DNA of 64,000 bases, from positions 143,501-207,500 of the forward strand of contig NZ_AMPO01000005.1 of NCBI RefSeq assembly GCF_000302455.1, in the 5' to 3' direction. Below are positions 11,667 through 22,273 of this stretch, in pieces. Under the pieces are notes generated by a model. The model made no database searches. It was not told the origin of the DNA and saw only the letters and a program-made list of their open reading frames with translations. The stretch is from Methanobacterium formicicum DSM 3637 (lineage in GTDB: Archaea > Methanobacteriota > Methanobacteria > Methanobacteriales > Methanobacteriaceae). A program made the translations under genes and the position numbers. Position 1 is the stretch's first letter. Every line of letters begins with the position of its first letter.

Positions 11667-12512
11667 ATGGACATGAAGTACATAATAGGAATAATAGTAG
11701 CAATAATTGTAATAGTCGGTGCTTATTTTGTCCTTGCTGGAGGTAGCGGGGAAGAAAAAATAACCATCGTCGGTTCTACATCTGTACAGCCTGTTGCTGA
11801 GAAATTAGCCACAGAATACATGAAAACTAATCCCAACGTGAAGATAACGGTTCAGGGCGGAGGTTCTGCTGTGGGAATTAAGAGTGCTCAGGATGGTACA
11901 GCTAGTATTGGAACCAGTTCTAAATCGTTGAAAGGTAATGAATCCACAGGATTAACTCAGTTCGAAATTGGTAAAGATGGAATTGCCATCATTGTAAATA
12001 ACAACAATGCAATTAATGGATTAACCGTGGATCAGGTTAAAGGAATCTTCAATGGAAGCATAACCAACTGGAATCAGGTCGGTGGATCTGATGCTCAGAT
12101 AAATGTCATTGTCCGTGAAGATGGTTCCGGTACTCGTGATGCAGTTCAGGATATAGTCTTGGGTAAATTATCCAACGGTACCAAAGTAGCTTTCGTAAAA
12201 TCAGCTATTGTGCAGAGTTCCACCGAAGCAGTGCAGCAAGCTGTGGCTCAGGATCCCAACGCAGTTGGTTTCATATCCTTCGCTTCAGTAAATAGCACCA
12301 AAGCCCTGCAGATAAACAATGTTGCACCTTCCGAAGCAACTATACTTGATGGTACTTACAAGATCCAGAGACCCTTCCTGTTCCTGGTTAAAGGAGATCC
12401 AAAAGGAGCAGTTAAAGCATTCATTGACTGGGTAGATGGACCCGAAGGCCAGGCCATTATAAAATCAGATAAAGTAGTACCAACTGGTAAGCAGGTGAAC
12501 AGCACCTCTTAA
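11667..12512 (+). CDS. pstS: Phosphate ABC transporter substrate-binding protein PstS (1)
   Basis: The N-terminal hydrophobic segment (IIGIIVAIIVIVGAYFVLAGG) acts as an uncleaved anchor or signal. The mature part has the PstS hallmarks: ITIVGSTSVQPVAEKLA at the start, GGGSAVGI, and REDGSGTRDAV in the phosphate-binding cleft. It captures phosphate outside the membrane for PstCAB. The ribosome binding site GAGGTGATATT is near consensus. This same layout helps judge the start of the CD-NTase gene at 40 kb. It is the first of two adjacent paralogues, and a hairpin terminator follows it, so it may be transcribed on its own. Confidence 0.95.
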   Translation: MDMKYIIGIIVAIIVIVGAYFVLAGGSGEEKITIVGSTSVQPVAEKLATEYMKTNPNVKITVQGGGSAVGIKSAQDGTASIGTSSKSLKGNESTGLTQFEIGKDGIAIIVNNNNAINGLTVDQVKGIFNGSITNWNQVGGSDAQINVIVREDGSGTRDAVQDIVLGKLSNGTKVAFVKSAIVQSSTEAVQQAVAQDPNAVGFISFASVNSTKALQINNVAPSEATILDGTYKIQRPFLFLVKGDPKGAVKAFIDWVDGPEGQAIIKSDKVVPTGKQVNSTS

Positions 12513-12525
12513 AAAAGATGGTATT

Positions 12526-12570
12526 TGGAAGATTCTGGTGGTTTTATAACCTCCAAATCCTCCATTTTTT
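12526..12570 (+). terminator. Hairpin terminator after pstS1
   Basis: TGGAAGATTCTGGTGGTT (12526-12543) can pair with AACCTCCAAATCCTCCA (12548-12564) with two mismatches and one bulge. Six T residues follow immediately. It resembles an intrinsic terminator or transcript-stabilising hairpin. Confidence 0.6.
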
Positions 12571-12642
12571 AACAAGAATTAGTTTATTAGTGCGTTAAAA
12601 CATTATTATCCTCAATAATTGACTTAAATCAAGTAAACTTCC

Positions 12643-12680
<38 letters not shown>

Positions 12681-12713
12681 ATCTTCTAATGGTAAGGAAC
12701 ATAGGGTGATTTA

Positions 12714-13513
<800 letters not shown>

Positions 13514-13520
<7 letters not shown>

Positions 13521-13612
13521 GTTAAAGTAACTGGCCTGTAGTCTGAGTAAGTACTTGATATGAGACTTGAGGTAATTAACTGACTTGTAGTCTGAGTAAA
13601 TACCTGAATAAT
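13514..13612 (+). repeat. Tandem array overlapping the pstS2 stop codon
   Basis: Two ~49-bp higher-order units occur here. The 30-bp segment AACTGRCYTGTAGTCTGAGT... is at 13529-13558 and again at 13578-13607 with four differences. Each unit begins with a copy of the GGCCTGAGTTAAAGTAACT-like 3' end of pstS2, which includes its TGA. Confidence 0.65.
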
Positions 13613-13786
13613 CGGTTTAATGGGAACTAAAGTTAAAAATTATCAGATTCACCAAGAAATGTCAATTAAAAATAACCCATCTAATAATTAAAGCTCAATG
13701 TAATTTAAAGCTCAAAAAATTCATTAATCAAAAAAATCATTAAAAAATCCAATCATTCTAGGGATTTAACGAGAAGGAGAAAAACC

Positions 13787-14662
13787 ATGTCTAAATGGAA
13801 TGAAGAGTTTTTCATAGAAAAAGGACTTTTATTAACGGCCGTATCATCCGTTATTATCATAGCCCTCATAATCGTATTCGTATTCAAGGAAGGACTCCCA
13901 GCATTACAGAGCGTGGGATTCTTCAGCTTTCTATTCGGAATGGACTGGGCGCCTTCTAATGGTCAGTACGGTATATTTCCAATGATCATAGGTTCCCTTG
14001 GAATAACTGCTCTTTCACTTTTAATGGCAGTGCCCTTGGGAGTATTCTGCGCCATCTTCCTGGCTGAAATAGCACCCAGTACCATGCGTAAAATATTAAA
14101 CCCCACTATCCAGACTCTGGCCGGTATTCCCTCTGTAGTATACGGGTTCTTTGGACTGGTTTTACTGGTGCCATTCATGAGAGTACATTTCGGAGGAACT
14201 GGTTTCAGTATGTTCACGGCATCAGTCATTCTAACCGTAATGATCTTACCCATAATTGTCAGCGTGTCAGAAGATGCCCTCAGATCCATCCCAGTGGAAT
14301 ACAAAGAGGCATCCCTGGCTCTGGGAGCAACCCACTGGCAGACCATTAAAAATGTCATTTTCCCAGCAGCAATCCCTGGTATTATAACTTCGGTTATTCT
14401 GGGAATGGGCCGAGCAGTTGGAGAAACCCTGGCCATAATCATGGTAGCCGGTAATGTGGTACAGATACCAGGTTCAATATTTGACCCTGTACGTGCATTA
14501 ACCTCCAACATAGCCATAGAAATGGGTTATGCCACTGGAGTTCACTACAATGCTCTATTTGCAACTGGAATTGTTCTGGTCTTCATGATCATAGTTCTCC
14601 TGATAATAGCCAACTACTTCCACTACAAGAAAAAAGTCACAATTGGAGGGGGCTATTTATGA
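13787..14662 (+). CDS. pstC: Phosphate ABC transporter permease PstC
   Basis: The 291-residue protein has six membrane helices. The ABC permease EAA loop is EASLALGATHWQTIKNVIFPAAIPGI, a typical Pst/sulfate permease form, and it contacts PstB. With PstA it forms the phosphate channel. An AGAAGGAGAAAAACC ribosome binding site precedes the ATG. Its stop overlaps the ATG of a 35-codon reading frame that runs to the pstA start. Confidence 0.95.
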   Translation: MSKWNEEFFIEKGLLLTAVSSVIIIALIIVFVFKEGLPALQSVGFFSFLFGMDWAPSNGQYGIFPMIIGSLGITALSLLMAVPLGVFCAIFLAEIAPSTMRKILNPTIQTLAGIPSVVYGFFGLVLLVPFMRVHFGGTGFSMFTASVILTVMILPIIVSVSEDALRSIPVEYKEASLALGATHWQTIKNVIFPAAIPGIITSVILGMGRAVGETLAIIMVAGNVVQIPGSIFDPVRALTSNIAIEMGYATGVHYNALFATGIVLVFMIIVLLIIANYFHYKKKVTIGGGYL

Positions 14663-14758
14663 AATCACAGCATATTCAATTCATTTCACGTGAATTCAGC
14701 CAAAAAGACAACCAAAATGAATATAAACAGAATATTGTAAAAGTGGGAGGGATCATTT

Positions 14759-14766
<8 letters not shown>
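14659..14766 (+). CDS. Candidate 35-aa coupling peptide between pstC and pstA
   Basis: The ATG overlaps the pstC stop (ATGA) and sits six nucleotides after a strong GGAGGGGG ribosome binding site. The frame runs 35 codons (MKSQHIQFIS... ending GGIIFA) and its TAG lies within the pstA start region (TTGCATAG). The peptide is hydrophilic with no known domain. It may be translated only to couple pstC to pstA, or be a remnant of an N-terminal pstA extension. No conservation data are available here. Confidence 0.35.
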
Positions 14767-16366
<1,600 letters not shown>

Positions 16367-16484
16367 ATGGTGGAATATGACATGCACTGGCAGAATTCTG
16401 CCCTTAATTGGGTATGCCTGCCTGATAAATTACCCTACATGATGAGATGTGACTTACACCAAGAACTGGGGTGGGTGGTTTAAA

Positions 16485-17153
16485 ATGCTTACAGTGGTCC
16501 TGGAAAAACGTTTAAAATCCCTGGAAGATGATGTTCTGGGATTCAGTTGGCAGACCATCGGAAGAGTGGATAATTCAGTCCGGAGTTTTCTGGATGAAGA
16601 CACCTATCTGGCCAGAGAAATAATAGAAAAAACCGATGAAATCAATAAAGAAAGCTATAAAATAGAGCATGGATGTCTCAAGGTTTTAGGATTACACCAG
16701 CCACTAGCCAGGGATTTACGTTTAGGAGCAGCACTTCTGCGAACCTCCATTGAACTGGAACGTATAAACAACCTTTCAGCATACATAGCCCGTTATGCCA
16801 TAGATGCAGCAGAAAGCGACCGTACCTGTTACAAACCCCCACACATTGAGTTCATGTCCCAGACAGTGCAGGACATGCTGAAAGATGCGGTGGGTGCACT
16901 CTTAAATGAGGATATACAGTTACTCAAACGTTCCACCAGAAGTTACGTGAACCTGCAGGACTTTTACAACCAGATGTTTTCAGAATACGAGGAAATCACA
17001 CATGGAGGATCTCAGACTTCACTGATACTGGTTGGGAGGAACTTACTGAGCATGGGACACCATATAATGGGAATGGCAGATCGTATTGCCTATTCTGTGG
17101 TGGGTAAGCGTGTCATGCACCATAAACTGTTCCATAATATGTTGATGAGGTAA
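16485..17153 (+). CDS. phoU: PhoU-family phosphate regulator (1)
   Basis: The helical protein of 223 residues carries PhoU repeats (EIIEKTDEINKESYKIEHGCLKVLGLHQPLARDLRLG and the second-half counterpart with MGHHIMGMADRIAYSVVG). PhoU proteins bind metal clusters and restrain the Pst transporter. The frame is open from a GTG at 16449. The ATG at 16485 follows GGGTGGTTTAAA and is preferred. It lies about 120 bp after pstB, on the same strand. Confidence 0.9.
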   Translation: MLTVVLEKRLKSLEDDVLGFSWQTIGRVDNSVRSFLDEDTYLAREIIEKTDEINKESYKIEHGCLKVLGLHQPLARDLRLGAALLRTSIELERINNLSAYIARYAIDAAESDRTCYKPPHIEFMSQTVQDMLKDAVGALLNEDIQLLKRSTRSYVNLQDFYNQMFSEYEEITHGGSQTSLILVGRNLLSMGHHIMGMADRIAYSVVGKRVMHHKLFHNMLMR

Positions 17154-17156
17154 AAA

Positions 17157-17603
17157 ATGTGGCTTCCTTCAGAAGATCCTCAGCACGTTGTTCAGGGTAA
17201 TTTGAAAAGGTCCCATATACCTGAATTGGGTTATATAAAGATTTTAGATGGGGGTAATGAATCATTACTCCTGATAAAAGATGAAAAGATAATAGCAGCC
17301 TGGAATTTAAACGTCGAGTCCTTAGATGAAACCCATGAAAATAAAGCAATGAACATGATAAATATAAGTCCAGAATCAAGGATAGAAGTGTATCAACTTG
17401 ATGATAACATGTTTTCAACCATTGTAGATTTGAATGAGGAATGTAGATTGCCATTACCAATAGAATTAGATTTTTTACTTGAAAAAAGTGTTAAAGAGGT
17501 AGATCGGGGGGATGTCTTGTCCAAATACCGGATAAGAGATCCATCTGAAGATGATATTGATAATTTGTTAAATGATTATAAATCCAAAATAGGTGGAAGA
17601 TAG
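17157..17603 (+). CDS. Uncharacterised protein between two phoU genes
   Basis: This acidic 148-residue cytosolic protein begins four bases after phoU(1) and overlaps the region just before phoU(2), so it belongs to the pst operon. The first ~80 residues look beta-rich (GYIKILDGGNESLLLIKDEKIIAAWNLN). The C-terminus ends in a helical RIRDPSEDDIDNLLNDY tail. I cannot assign a family. Its position suggests a role in phosphate sensing (inference). Confidence 0.75.
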   Translation: MWLPSEDPQHVVQGNLKRSHIPELGYIKILDGGNESLLLIKDEKIIAAWNLNVESLDETHENKAMNMINISPESRIEVYQLDDNMFSTIVDLNEECRLPLPIELDFLLEKSVKEVDRGDVLSKYRIRDPSEDDIDNLLNDYKSKIGGR

Positions 17604-17604
17604 T

Positions 17605-18300
17605 ATGGAGAGAAGATATCCCAGGATGCGGTTCCAGAAAAAACTGGATGAACTTAAGGAAGAAGTGGATAAAATGGGTCAAGCCACTTTAAAAGCTTAC
17701 AGGGAAGCTTTTAGTACCTTTATAGATTACGATGCAGAACTGGTCAACAGTGTAATGGAAACCAACAGGAAGGTCCATGACATGGGTTACCAGATAGAAC
17801 ACGATGCAATGAGCATCATAGCAGCTGAACAACCAGTTGCAGGAGATTTAAGATTCATTGAAACCAGTATTAAGGTTTCAAGCCACTTGAAACGAATTGC
17901 AGGGCTGGCTTCCAATATTGCAGATATTGCCCGCCATATAAAGGATGAAGAGATCCCTGAAAAACCCATGTTTGACTTACAGCGCATGGCTGATATTGTG
18001 GATGGAATGGTCAGCAAGGGTCTGGCAGCCTTTTTAGCCAAAAACATGAATGTTGCCCGGGAACTTCACCGTGACGATGATAAGGTGGATGATCTTTTTG
18101 ACCACGCCCTTAAAGACATTACCAAGAGCATGTTCCAGGATAAGGAATCCATATCTTACCTGATCTACCTCCTGTTCCTGGCCCGTTTCCTGGAAAGAAT
18201 TGCAGACCGCGCAGAAAACATTGGAGACCGTACCATCTTCATGATCACCTGTGAAAAGCAGCAATTCACCGTTGATAAGAAACCAGAAGAACCTGAATAG
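17605..18300 (+). CDS. phoU: PhoU-family phosphate regulator (2)
   Basis: The protein has two PhoU repeats: VHDMGYQIEHDAMSIIAAEQPVAGDLRFI with HLKRIAGLASNIADIARHI, and the second repeat with FLERIADRAENIGDRTIFMITCEK. It matches canonical PhoU better than the first copy. A GTG at 17593 is in frame, but the ATG at 17605 follows AGGTGG at eight nucleotides and is preferred (231 aa). It is the last gene of the pst operon, and a hairpin with a T run follows. Confidence 0.93.
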   Translation: MERRYPRMRFQKKLDELKEEVDKMGQATLKAYREAFSTFIDYDAELVNSVMETNRKVHDMGYQIEHDAMSIIAAEQPVAGDLRFIETSIKVSSHLKRIAGLASNIADIARHIKDEEIPEKPMFDLQRMADIVDGMVSKGLAAFLAKNMNVARELHRDDDKVDDLFDHALKDITKSMFQDKESISYLIYLLFLARFLERIADRAENIGDRTIFMITCEKQQFTVDKKPEEPE

Positions 18301-18338
18301 GTTATTTGGGTTAATAGAATAGTTGAATTAAATAAATA

Positions 18339-18367
18339 GGGTCATTTCAAGAAAATGATCCTTTTTT
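18339..18367 (+). terminator. Terminator of the pst-phoU operon
   Basis: GGGTCATTT (18339-18347) pairs with AAATGATCC (18353-18361) through one G-U pair, and a six-T run (18362-18367) follows. This is a typical intrinsic-type terminator placed 40 bp after phoU(2). Confidence 0.7.
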
Positions 18368-18722
18368 AATTTTATTTTATTTTCATTCAATTTCATTCAT
18401 TCAATTTCATTTATTTTATTTCCATTCATTTTAATTTTTATTTCATTTACTTGATTCTCACATGCCTAATTTTATAATTGCATTTAAATAAATTGAATCT
18501 CAGGTCAACGTTATGCATTTAAATTAATGACTTTACTGTTTTAAGTGAAGTACTCTCTTTTCCGGGTCTACAACATTTTTCAGTGGGGCCTTAGCTACTA
18601 TATCTAGAGGCGTAGTTACCATATCTGAAGGATTTGTTGCCCTATCTGAAATTTGACTAAAAAAATGTTGATTTTTCCCTAAATGTTTAAATATAAGATT
18701 GATTATAACATGAGATAGACAT

Positions 18723-18815
18723 ACACTTCAAGTGTAAAACATATCACAATTTGTGATATTAGTGATCATTATAAAACCCAAAAAGTTAACCCGGGAGGGT
18801 TTCTCATCCCCTCCC
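18723..18815 (+). promoter_or_regulatory. Cluster of three perfect inverted repeats upstream of a tiny wHTH gene
   Basis: Three inverted repeats lie in line: ACACTT-C-AAGTGT (18723-18735), ATATCACAA-T-TTGTGATAT (18741-18759), and GGGAGGG-N9-CCCTCCC (18793-18799 and 18809-18815). The first two have the size and symmetry of dimeric repressor operators. The third would form an RNA hairpin ahead of the gene at 18839. The remaining spacer 18368-18722 is AT-rich, with ATTTCATT(C/T)A repeats and no ORF. Confidence 0.65.
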
Positions 18816-18838
18816 CTTCATCAAATAATCAATTAAAA

Positions 18839-19060
18839 GTGAGGATTGATAGATTGAAAATTAAGTGGAGAAACGAAAATTTGAGAATTGAATTGAAAAT
18901 GAACATATTGGATTATGTTAATTCCAATGAAAACATTTCCATAACCAATTTAGCAGATTACACTAACCAGGAATACCTGCTGGTAGCGGCAGTGGTTGAT
19001 GAATTAATCGATGAAGGATTAATTCCATCTAAAAGTTTTGTTAACAACCTACCATGGTAA
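18839..19060 (+). CDS. Tiny winged-helix-like protein
   Basis: The 73-residue frame starts at GTG. A later ATG (18899, MNILDYV) would leave 53 residues that still span the whole recognisable fold: ILDYVNSNENISITNLADYTNQEYLLVAAVVDELIDEGLI. This pattern matches a small winged helix-turn-helix, so the product may bind the palindromes just upstream. The final codons (CCATGGTAA) form one arm of the structured element that follows. It is unknown as a family. Confidence 0.55.
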   Translation: MRIDRLKIKWRNENLRIELKMNILDYVNSNENISITNLADYTNQEYLLVAAVVDELIDEGLIPSKSFVNNLPW

Positions 19061-19123
19061 AAACAGATAGTATCTGTTGAGGGGGGCTAATGATCCTTCC
19101 GCTCAAATCCCCTCTTTACCATG
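19053..19123 (+). other. Three-way-junction-forming element
   Basis: CATGGTAAA (19053-19061) pairs with TTTACCATG (19115-19123). Immediately inside, AACAGATA-G-TATCTGTT (19062-19078) forms one stem and GAGGGG/CCCTC-type GAGGGG (19079-19084) with CCCCTC (19109-19114) a second. All arms abut without unpaired bases, giving a neat three-way junction with a 24-nt loop. It overlaps the stop codon of the upstream gene. It could be a structured RNA 3' end, a cruciform site or an element terminus. Confidence 0.55.
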
Positions 19124-19238
19124 TCATGTTATCCTAGTTCAAAAAAGCCCTTTTTTAACTTTAAATCCACAATAATCTAATTTAATTCCAATATATTTGA
19201 TTCTAATATCAATCAAATGACTCATTTCTATTAATACC

Positions 19239-20087
19239 TTATTCCCCTTTCAAAATTCCAGTTGCCCTTCTGGCAGCCCAGCACTGAATGCAAACACCGA
19301 TGGGGAGGCCTGCAGTATGGGTATCTGCATATTCTATTTTAACATCCAGGGCAGTGGTTCTTCCACCTAAACCCATGGGGCCGATACCAGTTGCATTAAC
19401 CATTTCCAGCATTTCCCCCTCCATTTTAGCCATTCTCTCTTCAGGGTGGTGCTCTCCAACTTTCCGCAGAAGCGCCTTTTTAGCCAGTTTCAGGGCCATA
19501 TCTGATGATCCACCAATCCCAACTCCCACCACAGTAGGGGGGCATGGTTTACCACCGGCAGCGAGTACTGTTTCCAGGACGAACTGTTTTATACCTTCTT
19601 CACCTTCACCAGGAAGGGCCATTTTAAGTGCATTGTTGTTCTCTGAACCAAAACCCTTGGGGAAAATAGTAATCTCCAGCTGGTCAGTATCCACCAGTTC
19701 TATGTCAATCTGTGGAATGAAACGACCAATATTATTCCCACTGTTCTTTCGAGTGAGGGGATCTACCACATTGGGACGAAGAGGAACCTCCTCGGTGGCC
19801 TTTTTCACACCGTTGATGATTCCCTCTTTCAGGTTTTCCACCTGAACATTTCCCAATTTCACAAAGATAATGGGCAAACCAGTGTCCTGGCAGAGGGGTA
19901 AATCTTTTTCTTCGGCGATCTTTATATTTTCCAGTATGGCTTCCAGGTTCAAAAGGGCAGTTTCATTTTCCTCAAGATCATGAGCAGTTTCAAGAGCTTT
20001 TTTAACATCCAGTGGAAGTTTAATAGCTGCTTCTTGATACAAGCGGCAAATAAGCTCTTCAACCTGGGATTGATATATCATTGGCAT
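19239..20087 (-). CDS. fumA: Class I fumarate hydratase, alpha (N-terminal) subunit
   Basis: The 282-residue subunit shows class I fumarase/TtdA features: PLCQDTGLPIIFVKLG with the first cluster cysteine, RKNSGNNIG, KGFGSENN, GGKPCPPTVVGVGIGG, and the C-terminal GVCIQCWAARRA. Conserved cysteines hold an oxygen-sensitive 4Fe-4S cluster that hydrates fumarate to malate reversibly, part of the partial TCA route of methanogens. The beta subunit is not in the neighbourhood. Confidence 0.92.
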   Translation of the reverse strand: MPMIYQSQVEELICRLYQEAAIKLPLDVKKALETAHDLEENETALLNLEAILENIKIAEEKDLPLCQDTGLPIIFVKLGNVQVENLKEGIINGVKKATEEVPLRPNVVDPLTRKNSGNNIGRFIPQIDIELVDTDQLEITIFPKGFGSENNNALKMALPGEGEEGIKQFVLETVLAAGGKPCPPTVVGVGIGGSSDMALKLAKKALLRKVGEHHPEERMAKMEGEMLEMVNATGIGPMGLGGRTTALDVKIEYADTHTAGLPIGVCIQCWAARRATGILKGE

Positions 20088-20174
20088 TGGTAAATATTTG
20101 TTATATGATGTAATAAACAGTTTCTAATCGTGTCGTGATTTTTAGTTTTTGTGATTTTTTTCTAAACGGCTTGT

Positions 20175-20520
20175 CACAAGCACAAAAGTGTGGGCATTCC
20201 ACCCATACCAGAGGTTTATCTCACGAAAGGTTTTTGTTCCCTGTGCGATTAATAGGAATGGTATGCCAATCTCAAAAATCACAAATACAGGGTAGAGTAT
20301 CTACAAAAGAATTGCATCATATTTATGATGGGGGAACTAGATAGCAATTCAACTCTCGTAACAGACAAGATGAACTCGTATGTAACGGTTTACGAACGCT
20401 ATGGGTATTGAATTGTTAGGGGGTAGTGAATTGGTACAGTTGAAAACTGGCAAGGCAACAAAAGGCATCTGTGCAAAAAAACGATACAGAGAAAAGAAAT
20501 ATCTTCTTAAGCTTTGTATT
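20175..20520 (+). pseudogene. Decayed IS1595/ISXO2-like transposase remnant
   Basis: Translating in shifting frames yields ordered fragments of an ISXO2-like DDE transposase: RGLSHE (20211-), VFVPCAINRNGMPISKITNTG (about 20230-20291), GRVSTKELHHIYDG (20291-), ELDSNSTLVTDKMNSYV (about 20335-20385) and ELVQLKTGKATKGI (about 20430-20470). These order and spacing features are typical of IS1595-family enzymes, where VTDK precedes the lysine-rich LKxGK block. At least three frameshifts and a stop break the gene. The family call is from memory of the motifs, so the confidence is moderate. Confidence 0.6.
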
Positions 20521-20627
20521 GGGAACATGTATTGGTAACATTAAAAACAGACAGATGTAGAGATTTGTCAATAGACCAGTCAATTCCGTTGGTCACATAA
20601 AATTAGAATTTATGAAGGAGAGATAGA

Positions 20628-21152
20628 ATGAACTTTGAATTACGGCCACTTAACCCCAAACACTTGATACAGTTTAAGAAAGATATACAGGAAGCATTTC
20701 AACAAGGTGCTGTTGATGGATTTGGTGAAATAGAGGAAGAAATACTTCCTGAAAGTCATATAAATCGTTCTCTTTCTGCTAAAGGTTCTATTGCCTACGA
20801 AGCCATACTTGATGGAGAATTTGTTGGTGGGGCTGTTGTTTTGATAGACAGCAAAACACAGCATAATCATCTTGATTTTTTGTATGTAAAAAATGGAACA
20901 CACAGTAAAGGTGTGGGACAGTCTATTTGGAATGCTATTGAAAAGTTACATCCTGAAACTAAGGTTTGGGAAACCGGTACCCCTTACTTTGAAAGACGTA
21001 ATATACATTTCTATGTAAACAAATGCGGGTTCCATATTGTAGAGTATTTTAATAAGTATCATAAAGATCCCAATGAAGAAACAGAGATGGAACAGTTACC
21101 AGATATTGATTACTTTGCAGATTTCTTTCGTTTTGAAAAAGTTATGAGGTAG
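20628..21152 (+). CDS. GNAT-family N-acetyltransferase, probably acquired
   Basis: The 174-residue protein has a GNAT fold. Its core is HLDFLYVKNGTHSKGVGQSIWNAIEKLHPETKVWETGTPYFERRNIHFYVNKCGF, with the acetyl-CoA loop VKNGTHSKGVG and the C-terminal NIHFYVNKCGF strand. The closest style is that of Firmicutes acetyltransferases. Its AAGGAGAGATAG ribosome binding site is bacterial-like, and it lies 100 bp after the transposase remnant, so arrival with the IS is likely. The substrate is unknown. Confidence 0.82.
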   Translation: MNFELRPLNPKHLIQFKKDIQEAFQQGAVDGFGEIEEEILPESHINRSLSAKGSIAYEAILDGEFVGGAVVLIDSKTQHNHLDFLYVKNGTHSKGVGQSIWNAIEKLHPETKVWETGTPYFERRNIHFYVNKCGFHIVEYFNKYHKDPNEETEMEQLPDIDYFADFFRFEKVMR

Positions 21153-21318
21153 ACAAATTCCAGCTTGTTGAGATAATTAGAGAAATTATAGAAGAGCTAA
21201 TACTCTCCTTTAAAAAAAACAATTATTATCAACTTTTGGTTGTGACATGGCATTCTAAACTAAAAATTATAAAAATTAGTTAGAATAAAACAGTAGATAA
21301 TTTTTTAACTTGAAAAAG

Positions 21319-21347
21319 AGGTTAATGTTTAAATTATGGATTAACCT
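21319..21347. other. Inverted repeat between convergent genes
   Basis: AGGTTAAT (21319-21326) pairs with ATTAACCT (21340-21347) across 13 bases. It lies between the acetyltransferase and the coiled-coil gene, which converge, and could terminate either transcript. Confidence 0.4.
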
Positions 21348-21365
21348 TATTGTTTAAACGCCATA

Positions 21366-21977
21366 TTAGGGGGAAATGATTTTTTTATCATTATTCAGCT
21401 TGTACTTATCGTTATTCCGCCGGTAACCATGGCTTAACTTTTTGCTTTCACTGGAACTTTTAAGGGGAATGTACGATTGGGGTATACGTTCTTTGATGTA
21501 GGTTAATGGGTGGCGGTTTTTAATGGAGTATACATTTTGCAGTATCTGCTTTGCTTCTTCCACCTTATTTTTAAGCTGTTCATCCAAGTTGAAGTTCCGG
21601 GTCATAATCTCATCGTATTTCCCATTCAAACTGTCGTATAACCCATACAGTTCCTCTAATCTACTATGGGTATCTGATAATTCATTCATGAAACGGGAAC
21701 ATTCGTTGTTTAACTCAGTTATGATCTCCTTCTGATGACCAATTGTGGCATTTTCGGCATTTTTCATCTCTTCCAGCATGACTTCAAAGCTGGATATCAT
21801 CCTGCGCTGATGTTCCATCATTTTTTGCATCTGGTTGAAGTCCTTCTCTCCCATGATAATAACGGTTTCATCCTCCCCAAAATCATGCTCCCCCTCCAAC
21901 GTCAATAGCTTACTATTTTTAACAGGTTCTTCCCGGACAGTTGCAGTGTAAATCCTTTTGTGCATGTTTTTAGTCAT
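21366..21977 (-). CDS. Coiled-coil protein with SpoVT/AbrB-like N-terminus
   Basis: Residues ~8-45 form a short beta-rich module (YTATVREEPVKNSKLLTLEG...FGEDETVIIMGEKDF) similar in style to AbrB/SpoVT-type domains. Residues ~50-160 are a long coiled coil (MQKMMEHQRRMISSFEVML... LNNECSRFMNELSDTHSRLEELYG). The basic C-terminal tail may bind nucleic acid. The ATG at 21977 follows an AGGTGATAATA ribosome binding site and is preferred to the GTG at 21986. The function is unknown. Confidence 0.7.
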   Translation of the reverse strand: MTKNMHKRIYTATVREEPVKNSKLLTLEGEHDFGEDETVIIMGEKDFNQMQKMMEHQRRMISSFEVMLEEMKNAENATIGHQKEIITELNNECSRFMNELSDTHSRLEELYGLYDSLNGKYDEIMTRNFNLDEQLKNKVEEAKQILQNVYSIKNRHPLTYIKERIPQSYIPLKSSSESKKLSHGYRRNNDKYKLNNDKKIISP

Positions 21978-22273
21978 TATTATCACCTCTAAATCTTATT
22001 TTAATTTCATGAGTTTGATCCTTTTGGAGTTAATTACTTCCAATAAGGGGAATTAATTACTATGGTATTATTAACATTTGAATGTTTGGTCTGATCCCCA
22101 GTTTATTTTGGAACTATTAGGTTATCTTATTGTATTATAACCACTTTCTTATTTTCTTATAATCTCTTCTTTTTGTTAATTACCTGTTCCAGGCTTTTTA
22201 TTACCTGTTCCTGAGAAGTACCAATTTCAACTAAATTATGGTGATAACCAAACTTAAATGAAAATTATGTACT

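Noticed and set aside
13963..14517. 184-codon minus-strand frame opposite pstC
   Set aside because: Antisense shadow of a clear permease gene.
19288..19845. 185-codon plus-strand frame opposite the fumarase gene
   Set aside because: Antisense shadow; Pro/Ser-rich translation without domain features, while the minus strand encodes a clear fumarase.
20135..20344. 69-codon frame as an intact small gene
   Set aside because: Its sequence is one frame of the broken IS1595-like transposase; the neighbouring motifs continue in other frames.
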